A stretch of DNA of 64,000 nt from Kosakonia arachidis. GTDB taxonomy: Bacteria > Pseudomonadota > Gammaproteobacteria > Enterobacterales > Enterobacteriaceae. Location of the stretch: NCBI RefSeq assembly GCF_900116535.1, contig NZ_FPAU01000001.1, positions 1,103,218 through 1,167,217 on the forward strand. The letters run 5' to 3'. The translations under genes were made by a program, and so were the position numbers. The notes below the pieces were generated by a model that was not told where the DNA came from, ran no database searches, and was given only the letters and a program-made list of their open reading frames with translations. This document shows positions 21,595 to 30,918 of the stretch, piece by piece. Position 1 is the first letter of the stretch. Each line of letters opens with the position of its first letter.

Positions 21595-21678
21595 GTTTTT
21601 TCCGGCGAATTAATTATGCCAGGATTAATACGCAGTCTGAGATTTTACCCATTCATATACCACAAAAGGATTGTTTCG

Positions 21679-24057
21679 ATGTCCAACAATGGCTCGTCTC
21701 CGCTGGTGCTTTGGTATGACCAACTCGGCATGAATGATGTAGACAGAGTTGGGGGCAAAAATGCCTCCCTTGGTGAAATGATTACTAACCTGTCAGGCGT
21801 GGGTGTTTCCGTGCCGAATGGGTTTGCGACCACCGCCGATGCGTTTAACCAGTTCCTTGAACAGAGCGGCTTAAATCAACGTATTTATGCGCTGCTGGAT
21901 AACACGGATATTGACGATGTCTCTGAGCTGGCGAAAGCTGGCGCACAGATCCGCCAGTGGATTGTCGATACGCCTTTCCAGCCGGCGCTGGAAAAAGCGG
22001 TTCAAGATGCGTATGCAAAACTGTCGGAAGATGACGCGCAGGCCTCGTTTGCCGTACGCTCCTCAGCTACGGCGGAAGATATGCCGGATGCCTCTTTCGC
22101 CGGTCAGCAAGAAACATTCCTCAATGTTCAGGGCTATGACGCCGTGCTGGTGGCCGTTAAACATGTCTTTGCTTCGCTGTTTAATGACCGGGCTATCTCT
22201 TACCGCGTTCATCAGGGTTATGACCATCGCGGCGTGGCGCTTTCTGCTGGCGTACAGCGTATGGTGCGTTCGGACATCGGCGCTTCCGGTGTGATGTTCT
22301 CTATTGACACCGAATCTGGTTTCGACCAGGTGGTATTTATCACCTCTGCGTGGGGGCTGGGTGAAATGGTGGTGCAGGGCGCAGTCAACCCGGATGAGTT
22401 CTACGTGCATAAACCGACGCTGGCTGCAGGCCGGCCGGCGATTGTGCGCCGCACTATGGGCTCGAAAAAGATCCGTATGATTTATGCGCCAACGCAGGAG
22501 CACGGCAAACAGGTACAGATTGAAGATGTGCCGCAGGCCGATCGCGATCGCTTCTCGCTGAGCGATGCCGATGTGCAGGCGCTGGCCAAACAGGCGGTGC
22601 AAATTGAAAAACACTATGGCCGTCCGATGGATATTGAATGGGCGAAAGACGGCCATACTGGCAAGTTATTCATCGTGCAGGCACGTCCGGAAACGGTACG
22701 ATCTCGCGGGCAAGTGATGGAGCGCTACACGCTGCATGCACAAGGGCGAATCATCTCTGAAGGTCGTGCAATTGGTCAGCGTATCGGTGCGGGTACGGTC
22801 AAAGTGATCCATGACATCAGCGAAATGAACCTGATTGAAGCGGGTGATGTGCTGGTCACCGATATGACCGACCCCGACTGGGAACCGATCATGAAGAAGG
22901 CGGCTGCGATTGTCACCAACCGTGGTGGTCGAACCTGCCATGCGGCGATTATTGCCCGTGAATTGGGGATCCCCGCAGTAGTAGGTTGCGGTGATGCAAC
23001 TGAACGAATCAAGACCGGCGAAAAAGTGACCGTCTCCTGTGCTGAAGGCGACACTGGCTATGTGTATGCCGATCTGCTCGATTTCAGCGTGAAAAGCTCC
23101 AGCGTCGATACCATGCCGGATTTGCCGCTGAAGATTATGATGAACGTCGGGAACCCTGATCGCGCTTTTGATTTCGCCTGTTTGCCGAATGAGGGCGTCG
23201 GGTTGGCGCGCCTGGAATTTATCATTAACCGCATGATTGGCGTCCACCCACGCGCGCTGCTGGAATTTGATGACCAGGACGCGAAACTGCAAAGCGAAAT
23301 TCGCGAGATGATGAAAGGCTTTGACTCGCCGGTTGAGTTTTACGTCGGTCGTCTTACGGAAGGGATTGCCACGTTGGGCGCGGCGTTCTGGCCGAAACGC
23401 GTGATTGTGCGTTTGTCGGATTTTAAATCGAACGAATACGCCAATCTGGTCGGCGGTGAGCGTTATGAGCCGGAAGAAGAGAACCCTATGCTCGGTTTCC
23501 GTGGCGCGGGTCGTTATGTGTCCGACAGTTTCCGCGACTGCTTCGCGCTCGAATGCGAGGCGGTAAAACGCGTACGCAACGAGATGGGGCTGACAAACGT
23601 TGAGATCATGATCCCGTTCGTTCGTACCGTAGAGCAGGCGAAAGCCGTGGTTGATGAACTTGCACGGCAGGGGCTGAAACGCGGAGAGAATGGTCTGAAG
23701 ATCATTATGATGTGCGAAATCCCGTCCAATGCATTGCTGGCGGAGCAGTTCCTTGAGCACTTTGATGGCTTCTCGATTGGTTCCAACGATATGACGCAGC
23801 TTACGTTGGGCCTCGATCGCGACTCCGGCGTGGTTTCAGAACTGTTTGATGAACGCAATGAGGCGGTGAAAGCTCTGCTGTCGATGGCGATCCGCGCGGC
23901 GAAAAAAGAAGGCAAATATGTCGGTATCTGTGGCCAGGGGCCGTCGGATCACGAAGATTTCGCTGCCTGGCTGATGGACGAAGGTATCGACAGTCTGTCG
24001 CTGAATCCGGACACCGTGGTGCAGACGTGGCTCTCGCTTGCTGAACTGAAAAAATAA
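21679..24057 (+). CDS. ppsA: phosphoenolpyruvate synthase
   Basis: 792 residues, the E. coli length. It converts pyruvate, ATP and water to PEP, AMP and Pi in gluconeogenesis. An N-terminal ATP-grasp domain ([20 protein letters not shown], about 113-132), a central swivelling phosphohistidine domain with [20 protein letters not shown] (catalytic His and the regulatory Thr before it), and a C-terminal TIM-barrel PEP domain with [11 protein letters not shown] and the GICGQGPSD loop. The start is ATG 21679 ([14 protein letters not shown]); an upstream in-frame ATG would add 46 non-family residues. Confidence 0.98.
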   Translation: MSNNGSSPLVLWYDQLGMNDVDRVGGKNASLGEMITNLSGVGVSVPNGFATTADAFNQFLEQSGLNQRIYALLDNTDIDDVSELAKAGAQIRQWIVDTPFQPALEKAVQDAYAKLSEDDAQASFAVRSSATAEDMPDASFAGQQETFLNVQGYDAVLVAVKHVFASLFNDRAISYRVHQGYDHRGVALSAGVQRMVRSDIGASGVMFSIDTESGFDQVVFITSAWGLGEMVVQGAVNPDEFYVHKPTLAAGRPAIVRRTMGSKKIRMIYAPTQEHGKQVQIEDVPQADRDRFSLSDADVQALAKQAVQIEKHYGRPMDIEWAKDGHTGKLFIVQARPETVRSRGQVMERYTLHAQGRIISEGRAIGQRIGAGTVKVIHDISEMNLIEAGDVLVTDMTDPDWEPIMKKAAAIVTNRGGRTCHAAIIARELGIPAVVGCGDATERIKTGEKVTVSCAEGDTGYVYADLLDFSVKSSSVDTMPDLPLKIMMNVGNPDRAFDFACLPNEGVGLARLEFIINRMIGVHPRALLEFDDQDAKLQSEIREMMKGFDSPVEFYVGRLTEGIATLGAAFWPKRVIVRLSDFKSNEYANLVGGERYEPEEENPMLGFRGAGRYVSDSFRDCFALECEAVKRVRNEMGLTNVEIMIPFVRTVEQAKAVVDELARQGLKRGENGLKIIMMCEIPSNALLAEQFLEHFDGFSIGSNDMTQLTLGLDRDSGVVSELFDERNEAVKALLSMAIRAAKKEGKYVGICGQGPSDHEDFAAWLMDEGIDSLSLNPDTVVQTWLSLAELKK

Positions 24058-24064
24058 TGCACTG

Positions 24065-24105
24065 AAGGAACCCCCCGACACAATGTCGGAGGGTTCCTTA
24101 TTTAC
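24065..24105 (+). terminator. intrinsic terminator of ppsA
   Basis: AAGGAACCC..CCGACA-CAA-TGTCGG..GGGTTCCTT is a long near-perfect stem followed by ATTT. Its apex, CCGACACAATGTCGG, recurs at 25226 (see findings). Confidence 0.9.
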
Positions 24106-24266
24106 CATTTCATTATGTCTACAAGGGGTAATAATGGGGTGCCGGGCTGTGGTAAACCATGAAGGAATGATATCAAATATTATGAAAAAGCCGGGCGAGG
24201 CCCGACATGTCACTAGCTGTTCATTTGTTTAAAAAGTTCTCTTCCTGCCGCCCTCTATTTCTCTAT

Positions 24267-24466
24267 TCAATTGGCAAGATCCTGAATATGAATCATCCTC
24301 GGTACCTTCTGGCTTTCGCCAGCCTGTAACGTTGGGGAAGGTAATTGCTCCAAAGCAGCTTTTTTATCAGCAGTTGCTAACTTCATGCCAAAGTATTTTT
24401 CGCATACATCGGCAAGAGGTATTGATGCTGTTTCAAATTCAGCCATTAATAAAAAATCGTATTCAT
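24267..24466 (-). pseudogene. phage PrtN-type activator, frameshifted remnant
   Basis: Reads MNTIF then, after a one-base loss in a T-run, MAEFETASIPLADVCEKYF, with a later KVPRMIHIQDLAN before a stop. These are the hallmarks of the pyocin activator PrtN family of small phage DNA-binding proteins (from memory: LMAxFET, VCExYFG, SQKxPRMIHIxDLADY). The run has six T's where seven would keep frame, and the C-terminus stops where the family continues, so it is dead. Part of a prophage scar downstream of ppsA. Confidence 0.6.
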
Positions 24467-24564
24467 ATCCACCTCACACCATACTCAGGCCACGGCAGTG
24501 GCTCCATGTCTCATATTAACCACTTCCCGGAAGTAGTGGCCCTCATAGTCTTTTGTCCTGATTT

Positions 24565-24690
24565 TCATACTTCTTCCCGCTCTGAGTTTATTTCACGGCT
24601 TACAAGTGATCGTATACGGCACCTTCCTGTCAGTGCCGTCGCAACATAGCTTGCCGGGCGGTTGACCACTTCAACGGTAATTTTCATGCC
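24565..24690 (-). pseudogene. short phage-like ORF fragment
   Basis: An open stretch reading MKITVEVVNRPASYVATALT and ending with SREINSEREEV. I do not recognise the family. It lies on the same strand and directly before the PrtN-like remnant in an AT-rich, gene-poor scar, so I take it as another prophage fragment. Beyond this stop the same strand has no long reading frame until PrtN. Confidence 0.3.
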
Positions 24691-24778
24691 TTCAACCACA
24701 TGCTGTGCTCTTAATACGATCCCAGACTGCGATATCCAAGGTGATTGCCACATGTAGTGGTTCAGCAATATTTTTCAT

Positions 24779-24950
24779 GCGAGGAAGATTATTAGTGAGT
24801 GGCGTCAGGAGTGTAATGAGTGTCGGCCTCATTTATCGCTGAATTATCTGACACCTGCTGAATTTGCCGCAGGCTGGGGAACCGGGAAATATGACGGTAA
24901 ACAAACCGACATTACTAACTGACTATTGTACTTAAACTTGGGGGGACACT
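24779..24950 (+). mobile_element. IS3-family transposase C-terminal remnant
   Basis: The frame from 24779 reads SEWRQECNECRPHLSLNYLT, then PAEFAAG and DITN before a stop (24920). This is the usual C-terminus of IS3-family OrfB (ERPHSSLxYxTPxEFA). A GGGGGGACAC end-like sequence follows. The rest of the element, including the DDE core, is missing, so only the 3' tail survives. Confidence 0.65.
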
Positions 24951-24971
24951 TATGCGCCAGATAGGGACATT

Positions 24972-25133
24972 ATGGCGCAGTTACAACTTATCAATCATTC
25001 AGGAATTGTGATCCCGGAAACGCCTGAGACCAGCGATTTTCTGCATTCAAAATGTAAGCTCGGCGGGGTGATGTCAGCCAACATCAAGCGGGTACGCAAG
25101 CCGGCTTTTCATCGCAATATTAACCTGAATTGA
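24972..25133 (+). pseudogene. DUF1367-like phage protein, N-terminal fragment
   Basis: 53-residue ORF starting MAQLQLINHSG, containing IPETPETSDFLHSKCKLGGV and KRVRKPAFHRN, then a stop. This resembles the first third of DUF1367 proteins found in lambdoid phage nin-type regions (from memory: ATPETAEYLHSKxKLG and RNPAFHRRFF). The family normally continues for well over 100 residues, so this is a truncated relic of the same prophage scar. Confidence 0.55.
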
Positions 25134-25223
25134 AAAAAACGCCCCAAAATACTGATTAAATAATCAGTCATAGTTATAACTTAATGATTAGTTAATGTTT
25201 TATTCTGTTCTTTGTTATGCGGA

Positions 25224-25248
25224 TGCCGACACAATGTCGGTTTTTTTT
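25224..25248 (+). terminator. hairpin with T-run, second copy of the ppsA terminator core
   Basis: CCGACA-CAA-TGTCGG followed by eight T's. The 15-bp palindrome is identical to the apex of the ppsA terminator 1.15 kb upstream. Confidence 0.75.
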
Positions 25249-25423
25249 ATTTTCGCCATGAACTCGTCGGCGATCACAATTGCTAAAAAACGTAAAAAGC
25301 CTGGTAATTATTACAATTGTCTGCGGGCACACTTCTTCTAATACTTTAGCCTGTAGTGAGCGGCGCGAAACCATATTCGCGTCAGGTTGAAATATCTATT
25401 TTCACCTCACAAGGCTGATAAAA

Positions 25424-26833
25424 ATGACCCTGTCCTCTGTTCTCAGTACCAAAGATAAAATAGGTTATGGCCTCGGCGATATGGCCAGCGCACTGGTCTG
25501 GCAAACGGCCACACTGTTTCTCGCTTATTTCTATACCGATGTTTTTGGTTTACCCGCCGCGATTATGGGCACAATGTTTTTGCTGGTGCGTGTAATTGAT
25601 GCGTTTGCCGATCCCTGTATTGGTGCACTGGTCGATCGCACGCAAACCCGTCATGGACGTTTCCGTCCGTGGTTGCTGTGGTTTGCAATTCCGTTTGGTG
25701 TCAGTTGCATCATCACTTTCTATGTGCCGGACGCGGGCCCAACGGCAAAAATCATCTATGCCTGCGTGACCTATGCGATCCTGAGTTTTATCTACTCCGC
25801 GATAAATGTACCGTACTGTGCAATGCCCGGCGCGTTAACAATGGACCCGCAGGAACGCCATTCCCTGCAATCGTGGCGTTTTTGTCTGTCATTTATCGGC
25901 GGATTGATCGTGACGGTGATTGCGTTACCACTGGTAGCACAACTCGGTAACGGTAACGACCAGAAGGGCTATTTTTACGCGATGAGTATGATGGGTGTGC
26001 TGGGTATTTTGCTGTTCTTCGGCTGCTTCTTTATGACCCGTGAGCGTTATACGCCGCATAATGACAGCTCAGGATCACTGTTCAGCGATCTCAAATTAGT
26101 GGCGAAAAATAGCCAGTGGCGGATTGTTTTTCTGTTTAATATTTTGCTGCTTACCGCCGTGGTGACGCGTGGTTCGGCTACCATGTATTACGTCAAATAT
26201 GTTTTACAGCGCCCGGAAATGGTCTTTACCTTTATTGTTTCCGGCATGATTGCAGCGCTGCTTGGCGCATTATTCTCTGCTCGTTTGCTAGGAAAATTTG
26301 ATCGCGTACGTGCCTATCAATGGACCATCATTGTCTTTGTGGCGTTTGCCGCACTGATATTTATCGTTCCGCCAACGCAAGTGTGGCTTATATTCGGCCT
26401 TAACATTGTTTTCAGCTTTATTCAGAATCTCACTACGCCGCTACAGTGGACCATGTTTTCCGATGTGGTGGATTACGAAGAGCACCGCAGCGGACGACGC
26501 CTTGATGGCCTGGTGTTCTCGACGGCGCTGTTTGCCATCAAGTTCGGTCTTGCGCTTGGCGGTGCCGTTGTTGGCTGGGTACTGGGCGCAGTGGATTATG
26601 TACCGAATCAGGTGCAGCAAACGGCCAGCGTTCTGACCACCATCAATGCGTTATTTACGCTGATCCCGTGTTTGTTGTTTATTAGCATGGTGCTGTTACT
26701 TACCCGCTACAAACTGAATAGCCAGGTGACTGACACCATTGCCAGTGAATTGATCCGCAAACGCGACGCCAGAAATTCGGTGACAACATCTCAAACTTCC
26801 ACGGAATTCAGTAACACAGGAGTGACCCGATGA
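25424..26833 (+). CDS. GPH-family glycoside:cation symporter
   Basis: 469 residues with about 12 transmembrane helices. The family (glycoside-pentoside-hexuronide:cation symporters, such as MelB, YicJ, XylP/XynP) moves sugars or glycosides with H+ or Na+. Motifs: KIGYGLGDMASALVW at the N-terminus, DAFADPCIGALVDRTQTRHG (helix 2-3 loop, typical of the family), and DVVDYEEHRSGRR in the C-terminal half. The stop overlaps the start of the GH3 glycosidase (ATGA), so both are made together; the transporter probably imports that enzyme's substrate, perhaps xylosides or beta-glucosides. K-12 has other genes here. Confidence 0.88.
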   Translation: MTLSSVLSTKDKIGYGLGDMASALVWQTATLFLAYFYTDVFGLPAAIMGTMFLLVRVIDAFADPCIGALVDRTQTRHGRFRPWLLWFAIPFGVSCIITFYVPDAGPTAKIIYACVTYAILSFIYSAINVPYCAMPGALTMDPQERHSLQSWRFCLSFIGGLIVTVIALPLVAQLGNGNDQKGYFYAMSMMGVLGILLFFGCFFMTRERYTPHNDSSGSLFSDLKLVAKNSQWRIVFLFNILLLTAVVTRGSATMYYVKYVLQRPEMVFTFIVSGMIAALLGALFSARLLGKFDRVRAYQWTIIVFVAFAALIFIVPPTQVWLIFGLNIVFSFIQNLTTPLQWTMFSDVVDYEEHRSGRRLDGLVFSTALFAIKFGLALGGAVVGWVLGAVDYVPNQVQQTASVLTTINALFTLIPCLLFISMVLLLTRYKLNSQVTDTIASELIRKRDARNSVTTSQTSTEFSNTGVTR

Positions 26834-29226
26834 GCGCAATTTATCATGATTCTTCCCGCCCGGTTTCCGAACGCGTGGCCGATCTGCTTGCCCGGATGAC
26901 ACCGGAAGAGAAATTTGCCCAGATGCATGCGTTGTGGCTGGTGTTGTCAGAAGATGGCAACCACCGAGAACGCAGCGATCTGAGCGACGAATTTGCCGGC
27001 GTCAGCACCCAGGCGGCGTTGGCTGAACGATTAACGCACGGCATCGGGCAGATAACCCGGCCGCTCGGTACACATATCGTTGATGCGCAAAGCGGAGTCA
27101 GGGCCGCTAACCGGCTGCAAAAAAACCTGGTAGAGGATACACGGTTGGGGATTCCGGCGCTGTTTCATGAAGAGTGTCTGGTGGGCTTATTATGCAAAGA
27201 CGCCACGCTATTTCCTTCATCACTCAACTATGGTTCGACCTGGGATCCAGCGCTGATCAAACGTGCCGCACAGCAAATCGGCGAGGAAGCGCGTAGTACC
27301 GGTTGCAGGCAGGGGCTGGCACCGGTGCTGGATGTTTCGCGCGATGTACGCTGGGGCCGAACTGAGGAGACGTTTGGTGAAGATCCCTGGCTGGTGGGCG
27401 TGATGGCTTGTGCTTATGTTGAAGGGTTGCAGGGAGAGCAGGGTGATATTCTGGCGACGCTCAAACACTATGTTGGTCACTCTTTCAGCGAAGGCGCGCG
27501 CAACCATGCGCCAGTACATTTAGGTTTTTGCGAACTGAACGATACCTTTTTATTGCCCTTTGAAATGGCGGTCAAACTGGCGAAGGCCGGTTCGGTGATG
27601 CCCGCTTATCACGACATCGATAATCAACCCGGGCACAGCGATCATTTCCTGCTGACCACACTGCTGCGCGAAGAGTGGGGATTTGACGGCATTATCGTTG
27701 CTGATTATGGCGGCGTTAGTCTGCTTCATCAGCATCACGGTGTCAGTCATGATGCGGCAGAATCGGCAGCATTAGCCTTTAATGCCGGGCTGGATATTGA
27801 ATTGCCGAAAGATGACTGCGCCCGTCATCTGGCGGAGGCGGTTGAGCGCGGGCTGATTCCGATGGCGAAGATCGATGAAATCGTTGCCCGCGTGCTGGGG
27901 GTTAAATTCCGCCTTGGTTTGTTCGAACATCCCTATACGGATGAGCATCGCATCGTGTTGCAGTCTGATGCGGCGCGGCAGGCCGCGCGTGACGTGGCAA
28001 CGCGTTCGCTGACCTTGCTGGAAAACAACGGTATTCTGCCGCTGCGCGGCGCGCCAAAAGTGGCGGTGGTTGGCCCGACAGCGGACGATCCGCTGGCCCT
28101 GCTCAGTGGTTACAGCTTCCCGGTACATTTGATTATCAGCGATATGCTGGAAGAGATCTCGCAGGTCACTACGCCGCTGGCGGCCTTGCGACAGTCGCTT
28201 GGCGAGGGCAATGTTCGCTATGCGAAAGGTTGTCATATCATAGAAAAACGCATGGCGGGAGCGCCGGTCTTCCCGGGTGATGCTTCCGGCAAACCGATGC
28301 AGCAATCGCCGGTTTCCATGGATCAAAGCCTGATTCCGCAGGCGGTGCGTGCGGCGCAGGAGAGCGATGTGGTGATTGCCTGCGTGGGCGATCTCGCCGG
28401 GCTATTCCAGAGCGGCACGGTGGGTGAGGGCTCCGACACGGACAGCTTGTCGTTGCCCGGCGTGCAACAGCAATTGCTGGATGCGCTGGTGAATACCGGG
28501 AAACCTGTGGTGGTGGTAATGACAGGCGGGCGTCCTTACAACCTGCAAGGGCTGGAAACGCGTGTCGCTGCCTGGCTAATAGCATGGGCGCCGGGCCAGG
28601 AAGGCGGCTACGCAATTGCCGATGTGCTGACCGGCTACGCGGAACCACAGGGACGGCTGGTAGTAAGCGTGCCGAAAAGCGCGGGCGCGATGCCCTATTA
28701 TTACAACCATAAACTAAAAAGCGGCGGGACGCCGTTCGCCTTCCATTTTGGTTCCCGCTACCCGTTCGGCTACGGACTGAGCTGGACGAAGTTCGATTAC
28801 GCGCCTCTGGTCTTGCTGACGCAGGAAGTGGCTATTGATGGCGAGATCGTATTACAGCTTCGGGTCACCAACGTTGGCGAACGCCGCGGCAGCGACGTTG
28901 TGCAGATCTACGTGCGCGACAAAGTGGCGTCGATGGTGCGACCGGTACAGGAGCTAAAAGCGTTCCAGCGTGTGGATCTTTCGCCAGGAGAAACAGCAAC
29001 GCTGACCTTTACACTACCCGTAGATATGCTCAATTTCACGCGGCGCGACGGCAAGCGTATCGTCGAGCCGGGTGAGTTTGAATTGCGGGCTGGCGCATCA
29101 TCGGGCGATATACGCTCGACAGCAACGGTGAATGTTACCGGCGAAACGCGGGTGCTCCCAGTCGCATGGAGGATGATGAGTCGCTGCGAAATCAGCCGCC
29201 AGGAAAACAGCCCATCTGTAGACTGA
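26830..29226 (+). CDS. glycoside hydrolase family 3 (beta-xylosidase/beta-glucosidase type)
   Basis: 798 residues, no signal peptide, so a cytosolic glycosidase acting on the imported sugar. Domains: N-terminal TIM-like barrel (about 1-370) with KHYVGHS (212-218) and GFDGIIVADYGG, where Asp292 fits the catalytic nucleophile of GH3 (SDxx/ADY position); an alpha/beta sandwich (about 390-620) starting TRSLTLLENNGILPL; and a C-terminal fibronectin-III-like domain (about 690-770, VQIYVRDKVASMVRPVQELK). The substrate (xylo- or gluco-configured) cannot be told by eye. It overlaps the transporter gene by 4 bp. Confidence 0.88.
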   Translation: MSAIYHDSSRPVSERVADLLARMTPEEKFAQMHALWLVLSEDGNHRERSDLSDEFAGVSTQAALAERLTHGIGQITRPLGTHIVDAQSGVRAANRLQKNLVEDTRLGIPALFHEECLVGLLCKDATLFPSSLNYGSTWDPALIKRAAQQIGEEARSTGCRQGLAPVLDVSRDVRWGRTEETFGEDPWLVGVMACAYVEGLQGEQGDILATLKHYVGHSFSEGARNHAPVHLGFCELNDTFLLPFEMAVKLAKAGSVMPAYHDIDNQPGHSDHFLLTTLLREEWGFDGIIVADYGGVSLLHQHHGVSHDAAESAALAFNAGLDIELPKDDCARHLAEAVERGLIPMAKIDEIVARVLGVKFRLGLFEHPYTDEHRIVLQSDAARQAARDVATRSLTLLENNGILPLRGAPKVAVVGPTADDPLALLSGYSFPVHLIISDMLEEISQVTTPLAALRQSLGEGNVRYAKGCHIIEKRMAGAPVFPGDASGKPMQQSPVSMDQSLIPQAVRAAQESDVVIACVGDLAGLFQSGTVGEGSDTDSLSLPGVQQQLLDALVNTGKPVVVVMTGGRPYNLQGLETRVAAWLIAWAPGQEGGYAIADVLTGYAEPQGRLVVSVPKSAGAMPYYYNHKLKSGGTPFAFHFGSRYPFGYGLSWTKFDYAPLVLLTQEVAIDGEIVLQLRVTNVGERRGSDVVQIYVRDKVASMVRPVQELKAFQRVDLSPGETATLTFTLPVDMLNFTRRDGKRIVEPGEFELRAGASSGDIRSTATVNVTGETRVLPVAWRMMSRCEISRQENSPSVD

Positions 29227-29302
29227 CCCCATAAAGGCGCTGTGCTTGATAATGGTACGACGAGCGCGGTGACGGGTAATGCGAAGTGATGTCTTTGAGG
29301 AG

Positions 29303-29408
29303 AAAAAAAAGCCCATCGTGGGAGATGGGCAAAGACTACACACAGCAATTCGTTGTTTCACTCAGGGGATTTCCATGCTTATAAACCAAGATGTTGATTT
29401 ATAACCGT
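29303..29408 (-). ncRNA. rprA: RprA small RNA
   Basis: On the minus strand the sequence begins ACGGTTATAAATCAAC, continues through GAAATCCCCTGAGTGAAAC, and ends in the GCCCATC-TCCCAC-GATGGGC terminator with eight T's. This is E. coli RprA nearly base for base (about 106 nt). The Hfq-dependent RNA, induced by the Rcs phosphorelay, opens rpoS mRNA for translation and represses csgD and others. Position downstream of ydiK on the same strand is as in K-12. Confidence 0.95.
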
Positions 29409-29567
29409 GGACTTATAGTAGGCATGCGCTTTTTTTGAGTCGATCAGATTCGTCTCATTAGTTTAATTGTCTTGAAGAATATATGCTGAAGATGCCGCAT
29501 TCTGCGGGCTACCGAGGGAGCTGGTTAGCTTTTATTATCTTAAATGATAAGTATGGCTTAATGATTA

Positions 29568-29593
29568 CTTAAGGCGGGCTACCCCGCCTTAAG
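29568..29593. terminator. hairpin downstream of ydiK
   Basis: CTTAAGGCGGG-CTAC-CCCGCCTTAAG, a perfect 11-bp stem just past the ydiK stop. Little T-run on the minus strand, so efficiency is uncertain. Confidence 0.6.
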
Positions 29594-29600
29594 GCTATTT

Positions 29601-30710
29601 TCAGGAAGAGGCTTGTGAATTTTGCTCGTCATCCAATACATCTTCTGAGCGCGCAGTGGGTTCGGGTACTTCATTTACCCATGCGGAGAAAAGACGCCAT
29701 GAGACGGCCAGCAGTACCGGGCCAATAAACAGACCGATCATACCAAATGCGATCAGCCCGCCGATGACGCCGGAGAGGATCAAAATCAGCGGTAAGTCTG
29801 CGCCCATACGAATAAGCACCGGGCGAATAAAATTATCCAGCGTGGCGACCACGCAGCTCCAGACCAGTAGCACGGTGCCCCAGGTGGAATCGCCGCTCCA
29901 GTAAAGCCAGATTATCGCCGGAACCAGCACCAGCAATGGTCCAATCTGGATAAGACAGGTCATTAGCATCACGACGGTGAGCAGCGTAGCGTAAGGGACG
30001 CCGGAGATGGCCAGCCCAATACCTCCCAGAACCGCCTGCACCAGCGCGGTTACTACCACACCCAGCGCCACTGCGCGGATGGCCTGACCGGCGAGCAATA
30101 CCGCCGCATCACCACGCCTGGCCGCCAGACGAATGGCGAAATGACGAATTCCCTGCGCAACCTGCTCGCCTCGCCAGTAGAGCAGTGCGCTGAATAACAG
30201 CATCAGGCCAGAGTGCAGCATAAAGCGTCCAATGTGCGCGGCCTGGCCGACAAACCACGTGGTGGTTGTGCCAACGTAAGGTCGCAGTTTCGCCATGATG
30301 GCGCTGCCGCCCATGTCCAGCAGGTTATGCCAGCCGCTATAGAGTTTTTCACCGACGAGCGGAATGCTGTGCAGCCATGCCAGATCGGGTGGCGACATCG
30401 AACCACTGGTAATGGAATGAATAACCGGGCCGCCGGACTCCACCAGACTGTTCACCAGCAGGGCAACGGGAACAATAAACAGCAGGATTAATAGCAACAT
30501 CATCACCAGCACCGCCAGCGAGCGGCGGCCAAACAGCAGCCGCTGCAGACGTAACAGCAACGGCCAGGTGGCTATCACGACGGTTCCCGCCCAGGCAAAA
30601 CCGAGGATAAAGGGCTGAACAATCCATAAACAGGCAATAATCATGATTGCTAAAAACAGTACCGACAGCATGACTTGCGGCACATCCCTGGACTGACGTA
30701 GATCAACCAT
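29601..30710 (-). CDS. ydiK: AI-2E family transporter YdiK
   Basis: 369 residues, eight predicted membrane helices, UPF0118/AI-2E transporter family. Substrate in E. coli is not established. Family motifs: FILGFAWAGTVVIATWPLLL near the N-terminus and SGVIGGLIAFGMIGLFIGPV near the C-terminus. ydiK belongs to the PurR regulon in E. coli, and a PurR-like half-site lies upstream here (30866-30881). Divergent from ydiJ, followed by rprA, exactly as in K-12. Confidence 0.93.
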   Translation of the reverse strand: MVDLRQSRDVPQVMLSVLFLAIMIIACLWIVQPFILGFAWAGTVVIATWPLLLRLQRLLFGRRSLAVLVMMLLLILLFIVPVALLVNSLVESGGPVIHSITSGSMSPPDLAWLHSIPLVGEKLYSGWHNLLDMGGSAIMAKLRPYVGTTTTWFVGQAAHIGRFMLHSGLMLLFSALLYWRGEQVAQGIRHFAIRLAARRGDAAVLLAGQAIRAVALGVVVTALVQAVLGGIGLAISGVPYATLLTVVMLMTCLIQIGPLLVLVPAIIWLYWSGDSTWGTVLLVWSCVVATLDNFIRPVLIRMGADLPLILILSGVIGGLIAFGMIGLFIGPVLLAVSWRLFSAWVNEVPEPTARSEDVLDDEQNSQASS

Positions 30711-30865
30711 ATGGTTTACACACCTTAATTAAGTTGCTGAAGAGTGGGCATTGCAGGAAGAGGCCCGTGATAATGATTAATGATTTCAGCGCGTTTGCCC
30801 AGCCCGATTGTTCCTGCAATTCTCTGGGCGTATAAGAAAAAAATGTGATACAACGATGCATGCTT

Positions 30866-30881
30866 AAAGCAAACGATTAAC
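30866..30881. promoter_or_regulatory. PurR-box-like site between ydiK and ydiJ
   Basis: AAAGCAAACGATTAAC: the left half GCAAACG matches the PurR consensus ANGCAANCGNTTNCNT; the right half is degenerate. Position upstream of ydiK agrees with its PurR control in E. coli. The similar site before purR (63616) is far better. Confidence 0.5.
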
Positions 30882-30918
30882 TATTCACAACACTTACCAT
30901 CAGGCAGGGTCAAGCATA

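Noticed and set aside
22666..23760. 364-codon open frame on the minus strand
   Set aside because: It lies wholly inside ppsA, whose 792-residue product is beyond doubt; high-GC third positions open the opposite frame.
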